From positions 1-19,550 of the forward strand of contig LT642397.1 of NCBI GenBank assembly GCA_900128585.1: a DNA stretch of 19,550 bases, read 5' to 3'. Both the position numbers and the translations under genes were made by a program. The notes below the pieces were generated by a model, which saw only the letters and a list, made by a program, of their open reading frames with translations, was not told the DNA's origin and made no database searches. Below, piece after piece: positions 7,284-15,483 of the stretch; the stretch's first letter is position 1; each line of letters starts with the position of its first letter. Source of the DNA: Stramenopiles sp. TOSAG23-3. Its lineage: Eukaryota > Sar.

Positions 7284-9929
7284 ATGTCTACTCAGGACGA
7301 TGATGTACCTACCGACGTAGAAGAGCTGAGGAAGTTGGTTCTGATGCTTCAGAAGCAGTTGGCGGCCGTGGGCGTAGACCCAACCGCTGCAGCGATCTCA
7401 CTCGACGAGGCCAAAGAGCAACTGGGCGCTGCACTTAACCGGTTGATGGGCGGGGACATGTCTGCCCAAGCGGAGTACGACAAATGGGACCGGTTGGTGT
7501 CGTGCCACCCTGAGCACTTGGAAGAGCAGGAACGCCTAGAGCAAGAGTGGGAGGACAACATAAAATCAGAGTGCCAAGAAGCACTGGTGACTATGCAAGG
7601 AATAGTCCCGAAAAACATCAAAGACATTAGCTTGGCAGAGCTTGGAGACTTACCCGGCATGCACAAATCACTTGCAAAGCGCATTTCGCGCAAAAGAGCG
7701 CTGTGGCTGCTGCACACTCCGCCGGCCGATATCGCAAAGTTCCATGCCGCCGACTTGATGATAAAGTACACGGTGAATGGCCTCGACTTTCGGGAGTTAA
7801 AGGCCCTGTACGCGGTGGTTCCAGAAGAGATGGAGAACGATGGGGACGGGAGAAAGGCGGAGTGGCGAGAACAGCTTCGGGAAAAGGTCAAAGAATTTAG
7901 CAACAAGCACGCCAATGGAAAACTAGAGCCGAGGAACACGATCAGCCCAGACTACTCAGAAAAGAAGAAAACCTCCCGGCGGAATTCCACCGGGTCGTTC
8001 TCAAGGAAGTCGGGCGGACTCTTGGGAGGGAACAAAAATTTAATGGCTTCTATTTTGGAGCAAAAGTTGAAACTAAAAGGTCCCGGGGGTGGAGGGAAGA
8101 TTAAAAACAAGAAACTTGGCGGGATAGCCGCGTCATTGGAAGGGAAATTGTTCAAAGGGGGAAAGGGGCCAAAAATAAGTGGGAAATTGGGAGGGATTGC
8201 GTCCGCACTGGAAGGAAAGCTGTTCAAACATGGCACCCCTCCGTCAGCGACGAAAAAGAAAAAAATGAAAGGCAAATTAGGAGGGATTGCAGCTTCTTTG
8301 GAAGGCCAACTATTTAAAGGAAAACCCTTGGGGAAAGCGCGCCGATCGTCAATGTCGATGATGGCTACCCCAGAGATCAAAGTTAAGCGACAGAGTCGAC
8401 CTAAAAGTGAGAAAATGAAAGCGCTCTCCGCTAACCTGGAAGGGACGTTGTTTAAGAAAGGAAAGCCGTTCGCACCAACACAGAAAAAGGAAACAACTCG
8501 CACAAGCCCGTCGCGGAAGCGGGCGAAAAAGCAAGACTTGGCAGGGATGCTGGTGCGAAGGCTGGCATCGGTGCAAGCAGCATTGGAGAAAGTAGAAAAG
8601 AAAACTAAATCGCCAAAGAAACTGAGTGTGAAGTCATCGAATTCTTGGATCAAGAGCAAGGGGAGTGGTGACATGCCGGCCGTCGTCGACACTTCCGAGG
8701 GGGACAACGATAAAGAGAACAACGTCGATCCTCGCCCGGTTGTATTGATAAAGTCACAAAAGAATGTACATAAGGGGGTTACCGTGGAACCGCCTAGCCC
8801 TAAAGCACTACCAACACGCGCACCGAACTTGCAGACTACGGCAAAAGCTGATGCGGCAGAATCTGAAACAAAGGCCCGGGCACAGTCAGACCTCGACTGC
8901 GGGGGGACTCCGGACATTCCCACGCCCACCGAGGTACCTCAACCACAGCCGTCGGGGGTAGAAGGACCGCGAGAAGAAACGGATCTAGGGAGCACGGGCG
9001 TCGTGGTTTCAGAAAACAAGGAAATTACGAGCCCGGGAAACCCGTCCGCTGAGCTGGACGTGGCGACGAAAGAGGGAGAAAAGCCGCAACGTGCCGAGAC
9101 CGAGATACCCGAGAAGAAACCAGAAGAGGCCTCAACAAAACCGGAACAAAGCGTAATCAGAGGGGACGGTATCGTTTTGTCCAAAGGAATAGTTATTTTA
9201 GCCACACTTTTTATTTTTCTGTGCGCCGGAGTAACCGCGCATTTTGCTTTTAATAGATTCAACCCTCATGGGCATTACAAGTCAGTCGTGTGGAGCTCGC
9301 CAAAATGCAAAAGCGAAGTATTTGTGCCCGAAGGGGTGACAGACATCCCAGATATGGCTTTGTTTGGGTGCACTTCGATAACAACGTTGCACTTGCCGAG
9401 CACGCTGAAAAAAATAGGGAAAAACGCTTTCAATGGTTGCACAAACCTGCAAAAAATCGAAAATGTTCCCCGGCAACTAAATTTTATTGGGGACAATGCT
9501 TTTAAGAGTTGCAATGGACTGACAGAAGTCAGGTTGCCCAAGAAAGTGAAGGTTGGGACGGATGCATTTCATGGTTGCACTAACTTGATTTTGCGTGCGC
9601 AAGAAGATGGCCAAATGGAGAATGGCCAGAACAACAAAGAATCATCCAACGCCAATTACGTGTTGAGTAGCACACGCACGCCCATGTTGCCGCAGCAAAT
9701 GCACAAAATCGCGAGAACATGCAAAGCAAAGGGGGGATATGGGTCTGGCTGCGTGTATACGTCCGCGGGGGTAGTGCAAACGGTAGACGGCGTGTCCTCC
9801 CCACCTATCCCCGAAGATAAGAAGCCAACTGCGGAACAAGTTGCGGCTGCCGCAAAGGCTAGGCGGGAACAAAACAAACGTTCAAAATACAAGCAGTGGC
9901 AAGAGGAAAGAAAGAAAGGAAAAAAGTAA
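7284..9929 (+). CDS. Single-pass membrane protein: basic repeat region, TM segment, BspA-type LRR ectodomain
   Basis: An 881-residue protein with no signal peptide. The N-terminal 10-210 is mainly helical, with a probable coiled coil (10-27) and a folded segment (about 110-205). A Lys-rich region (225-450) carries four copies of a 15-residue motif of type KLGGIAASLEGKLFK (277-291, 301-315, 331-345, 377-391), plus a degenerate copy at about 253-265. It has an NLS-like SPSRKRAKK (408-416), SPKK (443-446) and a KEN tripeptide (477-479). An acidic/Pro-rich linker leads to one hydrophobic segment (about 636-656). Three LRR_5/BspA-like repeats follow (about 675-770, pattern AFxGCTNL). The C-terminal tail is strongly charged. 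Topology is probably type II: N-terminus cytosolic or nucleoplasmic, LRRs lumenal or outside. The LRR and TM calls are secure; function is unknown. Confidence 0.85.
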   Translation: MSTQDDDVPTDVEELRKLVLMLQKQLAAVGVDPTAAAISLDEAKEQLGAALNRLMGGDMSAQAEYDKWDRLVSCHPEHLEEQERLEQEWEDNIKSECQEALVTMQGIVPKNIKDISLAELGDLPGMHKSLAKRISRKRALWLLHTPPADIAKFHAADLMIKYTVNGLDFRELKALYAVVPEEMENDGDGRKAEWREQLREKVKEFSNKHANGKLEPRNTISPDYSEKKKTSRRNSTGSFSRKSGGLLGGNKNLMASILEQKLKLKGPGGGGKIKNKKLGGIAASLEGKLFKGGKGPKISGKLGGIASALEGKLFKHGTPPSATKKKKMKGKLGGIAASLEGQLFKGKPLGKARRSSMSMMATPEIKVKRQSRPKSEKMKALSANLEGTLFKKGKPFAPTQKKETTRTSPSRKRAKKQDLAGMLVRRLASVQAALEKVEKKTKSPKKLSVKSSNSWIKSKGSGDMPAVVDTSEGDNDKENNVDPRPVVLIKSQKNVHKGVTVEPPSPKALPTRAPNLQTTAKADAAESETKARAQSDLDCGGTPDIPTPTEVPQPQPSGVEGPREETDLGSTGVVVSENKEITSPGNPSAELDVATKEGEKPQRAETEIPEKKPEEASTKPEQSVIRGDGIVLSKGIVILATLFIFLCAGVTAHFAFNRFNPHGHYKSVVWSSPKCKSEVFVPEGVTDIPDMALFGCTSITTLHLPSTLKKIGKNAFNGCTNLQKIENVPRQLNFIGDNAFKSCNGLTEVRLPKKVKVGTDAFHGCTNLILRAQEDGQMENGQNNKESSNANYVLSSTRTPMLPQQMHKIARTCKAKGGYGSGCVYTSAGVVQTVDGVSSPPIPEDKKPTAEQVAAAAKARREQNKRSKYKQWQEERKKGKK
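8112..8456 (+). repeat. Four-copy 15-residue protein repeat inside the LRR membrane protein gene
   Basis: The region encodes four copies of an amphipathic motif, consensus K-L-G-G-I-A-A-S-L-E-G-K-L-F-K, separated by 9 to 31 residues of basic linker. LEG and LF are invariant in all four. The DNA copies have diverged while the peptide is kept, which points to selection on the peptide. I do not recognise the motif. Confidence 0.8.
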
Positions 9930-10395
9930 GGGAAGAAAGCTCGACAGGAGTTTAATGGAAAACGTTCTCGGTGGGAGCATATTTGCATTATGTATGTATA
10001 TAAATTTTGCCTATGTAACCAACAACAACCAAATGTTAATGAAAAAATAGCAAGCCGCGACGAAAAGGTGTTGTTGTTTGATTTTTATAATTTTCGCCGT
10101 CTCCCCTACTACGTACCTGCTATTAACAATAATAGAAAGAAAAAAAAATGCCCAATCAATCCCTACACTCCTCTCCTCCTCCTCCCGCCTCCTCCCGCCC
10201 GCCGATGGATTTTTATTCGAACGGCGCAATCGATCATCGGTGGACGGAGAAGACAGCGATATCAACTTTCTCGAAACATTTATTTTCTGAAATGAATATC
10301 TTTTTCGGAACACGTCACTAGGGCAAGCAAGCACGAGTTTTAGTTATTTACCCGTAAAGGAACTGTTCAGACCGCGTGATGCCTACTGGTACTTG
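9930..10395. other. Intergenic/5' region upstream of WRAP53-like gene
   Basis: 466 bases without a supportable gene. The left part is the 3' region of the LRR membrane protein gene, without a canonical AATAAA. A C-rich block of CCTCC/CCCGCC units at about 10165-10203 resembles a GC-box promoter patch, and AT-rich sequence surrounds it. The small overlapping frames here are not conserved-looking proteins. Confidence 0.5.
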
Positions 10396-11529
10396 ATGGC
10401 AACTGGCCAAGAAGGTTTGCACCTTCCTGTGGGGGGTGCAAACGAACAAATATTGTTAGATTTAGACAATGAAAAGTGCGAAGCACTATTCTTAGGTGTA
10501 AAGTACAGTCCTTGTTCTTCTAGAATTCTCACTGTGTACAATAGTACTGCGGTTGTGATGGGTACTGGGGCTGCGGCAAATGCGACTGCGAATTATGTGA
10601 ACGAGCCAGGGCGTATTTATGATTTTTGTTGGTATCCGCTGTGCGCACAAGCTGGGGAAGCTTCGAGTTATTTTCTTACCTCTGGCAATGGGTACCCGGT
10701 TCATCTATGGAGTGCGCGTGGGGAAAACGTTGCTACTTTGACAAGCTCGTTCTCTATCTACGACCCGAACGAGCAATTGCAGTCCGCGATGTCTTTAACC
10801 TTTAACGCACACGGCAGCAGTGTCTACGCTGGCTCTTTCGGAAAAGTGTCGACATTCGACGTCTCTCGGCCGGGCCGGCCGTTGACAGAAAGATACACGT
10901 CTGGTAACGACCGCAGTGGTGGAATTGTGTCTGCAATAGAATTCAATCCAGACTTTTCCGGGATTTACGCAGTCGGGTCATACACTGGTACGGTATCTCT
11001 ATACGAGGAACGAACGGGGGACTTGCTGAAAGAAGTCGAAGCCACGGAGGGCAATCGATCGATTCATAAGAATGGAGTTAGCCACCTTCAGTGGACACGC
11101 GACGGCCGCTACCTTCTGAGTGGGGGGCGAAAGGATAGTGCAGTGCGTGTTTTTGACATCCGAGGGTCTGGGTCCATGCTGTTTGAGCTTTCCCGTCCAT
11201 CCTCGACGAATCAGCGTCTCTATTTTGATATCGACACCGCTGCCAAACACGTGTATGCAGGAGCGACGGACGGCTACGTGTACGTATACAGTTTGGACAC
11301 CGGAGAGTTGGTCTGCGTTTGGACAAGAGACGGGAAAAAGCTTAGCGCGCCCGATATGTTGCCCACAAACACCATGCCGCCTGTAAACGGGGTAAGCCTG
11401 GGAAAGGACAGTGCATCCATGGCAATAACAACGGGCTGCAGACGGTTTGCTGGGTACGACTCTTCCGACGAGGACAATCTGCCCGATAACGGTGGGGGCT
11501 GGAACCAGCTGCTTGTACACAGGCTGTGA
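10396..11529 (+). CDS. WRAP53: WRAP53/TCAB1-like WD40 protein (telomerase/scaRNA-associated)
   Basis: A 377-residue WD40 beta-propeller from the ATG at 10396; the codon just before it in the open frame is TTG, so it is not the start. Family landmarks recognised from human TCAB1 include IYDFCWYP (74-81), VHLWSA (102-107), GIVSAIEFNP (176-185), the GS(Y)TG strand (194-198), GGRKDSAVRVFDIR (243-256), TNQRLYFDID (271-280) and NGVSL (331-335). In animals TCAB1 binds the CAB box of scaRNAs and telomerase RNA and delivers them to Cajal bodies. It is shorter than human WRAP53 because the long disordered N-terminus is absent. An acidic DSSDED patch lies near the C-terminus. No intron is apparent. Orthology is likely; the RNA partner in this organism is unknown. 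Confidence 0.88.
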   Translation: MATGQEGLHLPVGGANEQILLDLDNEKCEALFLGVKYSPCSSRILTVYNSTAVVMGTGAAANATANYVNEPGRIYDFCWYPLCAQAGEASSYFLTSGNGYPVHLWSARGENVATLTSSFSIYDPNEQLQSAMSLTFNAHGSSVYAGSFGKVSTFDVSRPGRPLTERYTSGNDRSGGIVSAIEFNPDFSGIYAVGSYTGTVSLYEERTGDLLKEVEATEGNRSIHKNGVSHLQWTRDGRYLLSGGRKDSAVRVFDIRGSGSMLFELSRPSSTNQRLYFDIDTAAKHVYAGATDGYVYVYSLDTGELVCVWTRDGKKLSAPDMLPTNTMPPVNGVSLGKDSASMAITTGCRRFAGYDSSDEDNLPDNGGGWNQLLVHRL

Positions 11530-11670
11530 AATGCGGCATTAGTGGTGAGATATAATCTAACAAGAAAAATTTGGCTGTTATTTTTTATATTATCTAAAAA
11601 TATCTCGTACTACACGCGAATTTATTAAACTTAGGTGATGATGTGCGAACAAACTGTAAGTTAATGCAGT

Positions 11671-11676
11671 AATAAA
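11671..11676 (+). terminator. Polyadenylation signal candidate for WRAP53-like gene
   Basis: AATAAA about 140 bases after the WRAP53-like stop codon. The assignment is by motif and position only. Confidence 0.4.
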
Positions 11677-11882
11677 TTTAAGGGGTTAAGTCTTGAGTTT
11701 TACAAGTTATATTATAAGTACGCACCTAATATCGAAAACTCGATTTATTCAGTTTTACTCAATTAGTTTTTTTTCAGTTTTACTCATATCATATGTTATT
11801 TGTTTTTTATCAAAGTTATGCTTGAGATTTTTACTTTAAATTTATATTGAAAACAGTTTAATAAGAATACCGTGTAATATTG

Positions 11883-11932
11883 GTGCCCGTAGGTAGCGGT
11901 AGCCCTTTCTCTAGCTATCTTTACCTACGCAC
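11883..11932. other. Stem-loop in the 3' region of membrane protein A
   Basis: CGTAGGTA (11888-11895) pairs perfectly with TACCTACG (11922-11929). An inner GGTAGC (11898-11903) pairs with GCTATC (11914-11919) with one wobble, leaving a 10-base loop. Outer GTG/CAC adds a few pairs. It stands out from the surrounding AT-rich spacer and would be transcribed as the 3' UTR of the minus-strand gene. It could be an RNA stability or processing element. Confidence 0.55.
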
Positions 11933-12016
11933 TGGTTCGAAAGGCTGCGATTGCGCAACGTACACGTTTTTCGTTCATCGCCAAGAGGGGGGAACGAACG
12001 CATGGAACCTTTGGAT

Positions 12017-12730
12017 TTACAAATTTCCGGCGTAGAAGCATAGGCCACCAACGACGGCGATTCCGTAGACTTTGCTGCCCAAGTGGTTGAACCAGGCAAT
12101 TGGGTTTAGCCCGTGCATGAATACAATGCAAAGCATACATTGGCCAAGGACGATCCATTGGAACCATGCCCTCAAGCCGTCCTTGGTGCTTTTCGGCGGG
12201 TTGTGCGACAAGTTTGCGCACAGTACCATGCAGACAGTGTAAGTCATTATGTTCGATTTGTCGCCTGAACTTCCGTACATAACACCCCCGTAGCCCATCA
12301 AAACTCCCGCGTCGTGGCCCATCAAAACTACCGCGTTGTCTAGGCAGAACATGAAAAGGAGGGTTCCATATATCATTCGTTGTCGTTGAGTTCCGTTCAT
12401 TTTCTCCTTCTTGGAGCTGCCAGACCACGCGTTGGCTAGGTGGAAGAGGCCCAAAACTAGGTTGACCATGGCAACCATTCCATTTTCAGCACCAAAACCG
12501 CTACCGCTTTGGCGCAAGCAGAAGCAGAGAAATGCCCAGTAGGAACTTCGGTTTTTGTTTTGCCTTGGAACATACCGTTCAACGTACGCGACCATGATCA
12601 GAGCAAGACCGAAGAACTGGGAGGAGTTACCTTCCTCGACACCGTAGGTGTGTGCCCACTGCGCGTTACGTGCGAGAAGGGCAAGGCCACTGAAGGCCGT
12701 GGCGTAGTTTGTGACGCTGTTTAAGCTCAT
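12017..12730 (-). CDS. Polytopic membrane protein A (paralogue of the H1-tailed protein at 15484)
   Basis: A 237-residue protein, almost entirely hydrophobic, with about six to eight candidate membrane segments (about 9-25, 38-53, 64-72, 83-102, 119-138, 160-175, 188-207, 220-235) and no cleavable-looking signal peptide. I do not recognise the family. It aligns colinearly with the membrane domain of the gene at 15484-16719. Both have Y/T-N-x-x-x-F in the first segment and F-G followed by A-Y-x-x-x-Y in the second (F40-G41, A48-Y49, Y53 here), with identical spacing. Unlike that paralogue it lacks a basic tail, begins immediately before the first segment and shows no intron. A charged loop (SSKKEK, 105-110) separates the halves. 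Real coding status is supported by the paralogue; function is unknown. Confidence 0.75.
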   Translation of the reverse strand: MSLNSVTNYATAFSGLALLARNAQWAHTYGVEEGNSSQFFGLALIMVAYVERYVPRQNKNRSSYWAFLCFCLRQSGSGFGAENGMVAMVNLVLGLFHLANAWSGSSKKEKMNGTQRQRMIYGTLLFMFCLDNAVVLMGHDAGVLMGYGGVMYGSSGDKSNIMTYTVCMVLCANLSHNPPKSTKDGLRAWFQWIVLGQCMLCIVFMHGLNPIAWFNHLGSKVYGIAVVGGLCFYAGNL

Positions 12731-13130
12731 TGCCAGTAGAAACGTAAAGTTAAAGTGTCAAAGATAAATATTGTTATTTTCTTTCTTAAGACTGATTTGA
12801 ATAGTATTATTTCTTTCTTTCTTCCTCTCTTGTTCAATATTTATTTTGTTTCAATTCCATCCCCTCGTTCGTTCACATTCCTCCCCTCGCATATAAGTCA
12901 TCTCCACAAACTGACAGTTTTGTAGTATTCGTAGTTGAAGTTGCATGATAATAAATATATAATAATAATACTAATTAATTAAAAAAAATAAATATGATGA
13001 CGACATCATCATATCATCATACATCATCAAAAGTTGTTTTTCTTCTTCTTCTTATATATAATCGAAGAGTAGTTTTTCTTCTCTAATGCTGTATACCTGT
13101 TATTAAGGAAGATAAAAATCCAAAAAGAGT

Positions 13131-13158
13131 CTTCCTTTCTTTCTTTCTTTCTTTCGAC

Positions 13159-13198
<40 letters not shown>

Positions 13199-13277
13199 TC
13201 GACTCTTTCTTTCTTCGACTCTTTCTTTCGACTCTTTCTTTCTTTCTTTCTTTCTTTCGACTCTTTCTTCTTTCTTC
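13131..13277 (+). repeat. (TTTC)n microsatellite with periodic GACT interruptions
   Basis: A tetranucleotide CTTT array is interrupted five times by GACT (13156, 13201, 13217, 13230, 13259), giving a higher-order unit of variable length bounded by TTTCGACTCTTTC. It is a simple repeat with no coding potential. Confidence 0.9.
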
Positions 13278-13844
13278 CGTTGTTTTTTTTTGTTTTAATT
13301 AATTTTTTATTTGCTGTGCTGTGTTGATGTTATTTCAACACAATTACTATTGTACGCCATTGTAATACGATGTAAAATTTTCAAACTATAAATCTACGAA
13401 CTAACTGTACAGAGGAGATTCATTACTTTTTAACTTTGAACAACATAGAAAATAATAAATAAAAGGTGAATAGAAGGAATATGTAGTAAATTCATCCATC
13501 CTTCCTTGCTTCTACAATAAAAATAGCAAAGCAGAGCTGGCGGATTGCAAACAACATTTAAGGATGGATAGAACCATCAATCAATTACTTCTAATTATAT
13601 TAGAAAAGTAAAAGAACGGACTATAATGCTGTGAATATATGGCGTTTCTTTTCTACTTCGTTTCTTATTGGAGTATAATGCTATGATCTTATTATTTATA
13701 TCGATCGGTTTTCTCTGTCCATATCGAAATTGCTTTTGCTCCTTAATCTGATATTTTAGTAACAACACCATAGAAAAGAAAGACCAGGAAAGAAGAAAGA
13801 GGTTTCCAAATTAAAGAACTACGAGGCGTATAGGAACCAAATTA

Positions 13845-14045
13845 GAAGAGAATTATAACAGGAGAAGAGCAGAAGGAAGGAAAAAGAAAGAAAGAAAGAA
13901 ATAAGGAAAGGAAAGAAGAGAAGTCCACGGAAGAACAAAGAAAGAAATGAAGAAAGGAAAGAAGACAAGTCCACGGAAGAACAAAAAAAGAAAGAAATGA
14001 AAGGAAAGAAGACAAGTCCATGGAAGAACAAAAGAAATGAAAGCA
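13845..14045 (+). repeat. Purine-rich minisatellite, about 46-47-base unit
   Basis: The block AAGTCCACGGAAGAAC (third copy CATGG) recurs at 13921, 13967 and 14014, each followed by AAAGAAAGAAATGAA-type purine sequence, so the period is 46 to 47 bases. Flanking sequence is GAAA/GGAA-rich. The frames open on the opposite strand are Phe/Leu/Ser-rich by-products of this composition. Confidence 0.85.
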
Positions 14046-15483
14046 TGTCCAATTATAACAGTACAATAGCTTTTAAATATTGTATTTACTAGGTTCACAG
14101 CGGGGAACGAACATTCACCTCCTTCTATTGTGCTTAAATACATTACACAGTATTGAATATAATTTATTTAACTTCTACCTAATTTTTTCTTGTTTTTCTT
14201 CTCTCGTTCTCTTCTAAAAATATAACGATATTATATTAATATGACAATAGCATTGAAAAAAATTCAAATTTGATCTTTTCCCTTCGTCCCATACTTTTTC
14301 CCCCCAATTACATCGATCTGCTTCCGATGACCCTCCCCTTCCTACTTCGTACTAATTGATCAGTTGATTGTTCAATTAAGTGCTATTTCTATATTACATT
14401 CGAACGTAACAAACAAGATGCCACTTCTTCTTCTCTCTTTCTGCACTCTGCACACACACTCATACCAGGCGTTTCATTCGTTTAAATTTGCTCTTTCGAT
14501 TCTTTTCTTTCTATTTTTTAAATTAAACGCCGTTTGTGATTATATTACTTAATTAAAGTATAATAAGTTAAATTAAATTAAAATCAACCGACCCTCCTTC
14601 TTCCATTTCTGTTAGTTAGTTAAAAAGGGGATGTAGGCATATTTATGCCAATGCTATTTTAATATTAAAATTTAATTTACTCCTCAATTTAAAATGGAAA
14701 GGTAAAGTAGAAGAAGAAAAAAAAGAAAATATATAAGTTAACACAAAATACAGGTGCTGTGTAATGTACTTTAATTATAATGTATGTAGTAGGAAAAAAA
14801 ACATCAAGTAAAAAGTAAGGTGATAGATGTATACAAATTATACTTTAGAAAACACGTTTCTTAATATAATTGATCATAATGAACAATAAAAAAAGAAATG
14901 ATAAATAATATGGAAAGTATTTCATTATTCCTTAATTAGTAACTTTTTTGAAGAAGGAAGAAGAAACGTCAAAAAAAAAAACAATTTCGTTTCTTATTAC
15001 ATTTAATATGGAAATACCATTGAGCGTTACTGATACCAATCCCTACACATCTGCCTTCCTCACCTCTTCTAAAATAAAAATGTAAAAATATAAAATACTT
15101 AAAGTTAAGAATTGAACAATCTAGCATAACATAGCTATAGCACAACATAAAATAACTGATCGTGTTTAATTAAAGGAAAGAAGAGAAGTATTGTTCTCTT
15201 TTTTTTTTAAATAATAAAAAATGTAGCAGAGTACGAGACAGAAGTCACCACACATTGAAACAACCTTTGTTGTGAGTTCGCTTTGTTCGACATTGAAACG
15301 AACATTCGGAGTGGAGGACGTATGATTGATGCACATTGACGACATTGTTCATGGACAGTAAACAATTGAAAGATTATCGGAACCATTCAAACAGGAATAT
15401 TACACACAATCATAGATTTTTAATTTATTATCAACAGATAGTCCTCTTGACACAAAAAAAAACAAGTTCTATACATAAACAAC

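Larger units (their letters stand above)
11530..12016. other. Convergent intergenic region (3' ends of WRAP53-like gene and membrane protein A)
   Basis: 487 AT-rich bases between two convergent genes. A plus-strand AATAAA at 11671-11676 and a minus-strand AATAAA at 11749-11744 could end the two transcripts close to each other. A 14-mer direct repeat, TTCAGTTTTACTCA, occurs at 11748-11761 and 11773-11786. A strong stem-loop lies at 11883-11932. No protein-coding gene is seen. Confidence 0.6.
12731..15483. other. Gene-poor 2.75-kb AT-rich spacer with simple repeats
   Basis: No supportable protein, tRNA or rRNA gene was seen by eye. The stretch holds a CATCAT/ATCATC patch (about 12996-13028), a TTTC tetranucleotide array with GACT interruptions (13131-13277), a purine-rich minisatellite (about 13845-14045), and otherwise AT-rich sequence with scattered short purine or pyrimidine runs. 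The left edge should contain the promoter of membrane protein A and the right edge (about 15240-15483) the promoter and 5' UTR of the H1-tailed protein, where composition becomes more balanced. Open frames in it are low complexity. Confidence 0.6.

Noticed and set aside
7952-8929. 325-codon minus-strand frame antisense to the LRR membrane protein
   Set aside because: Phe/Ser-rich product is the mirror of Lys/Gly-rich codons on the plus strand, where repeats, TM and LRRs make sense.
13819-14143. Phe/Leu/Ser-rich minus-strand frames
   Set aside because: By-products of the purine-rich minisatellite; low complexity only.
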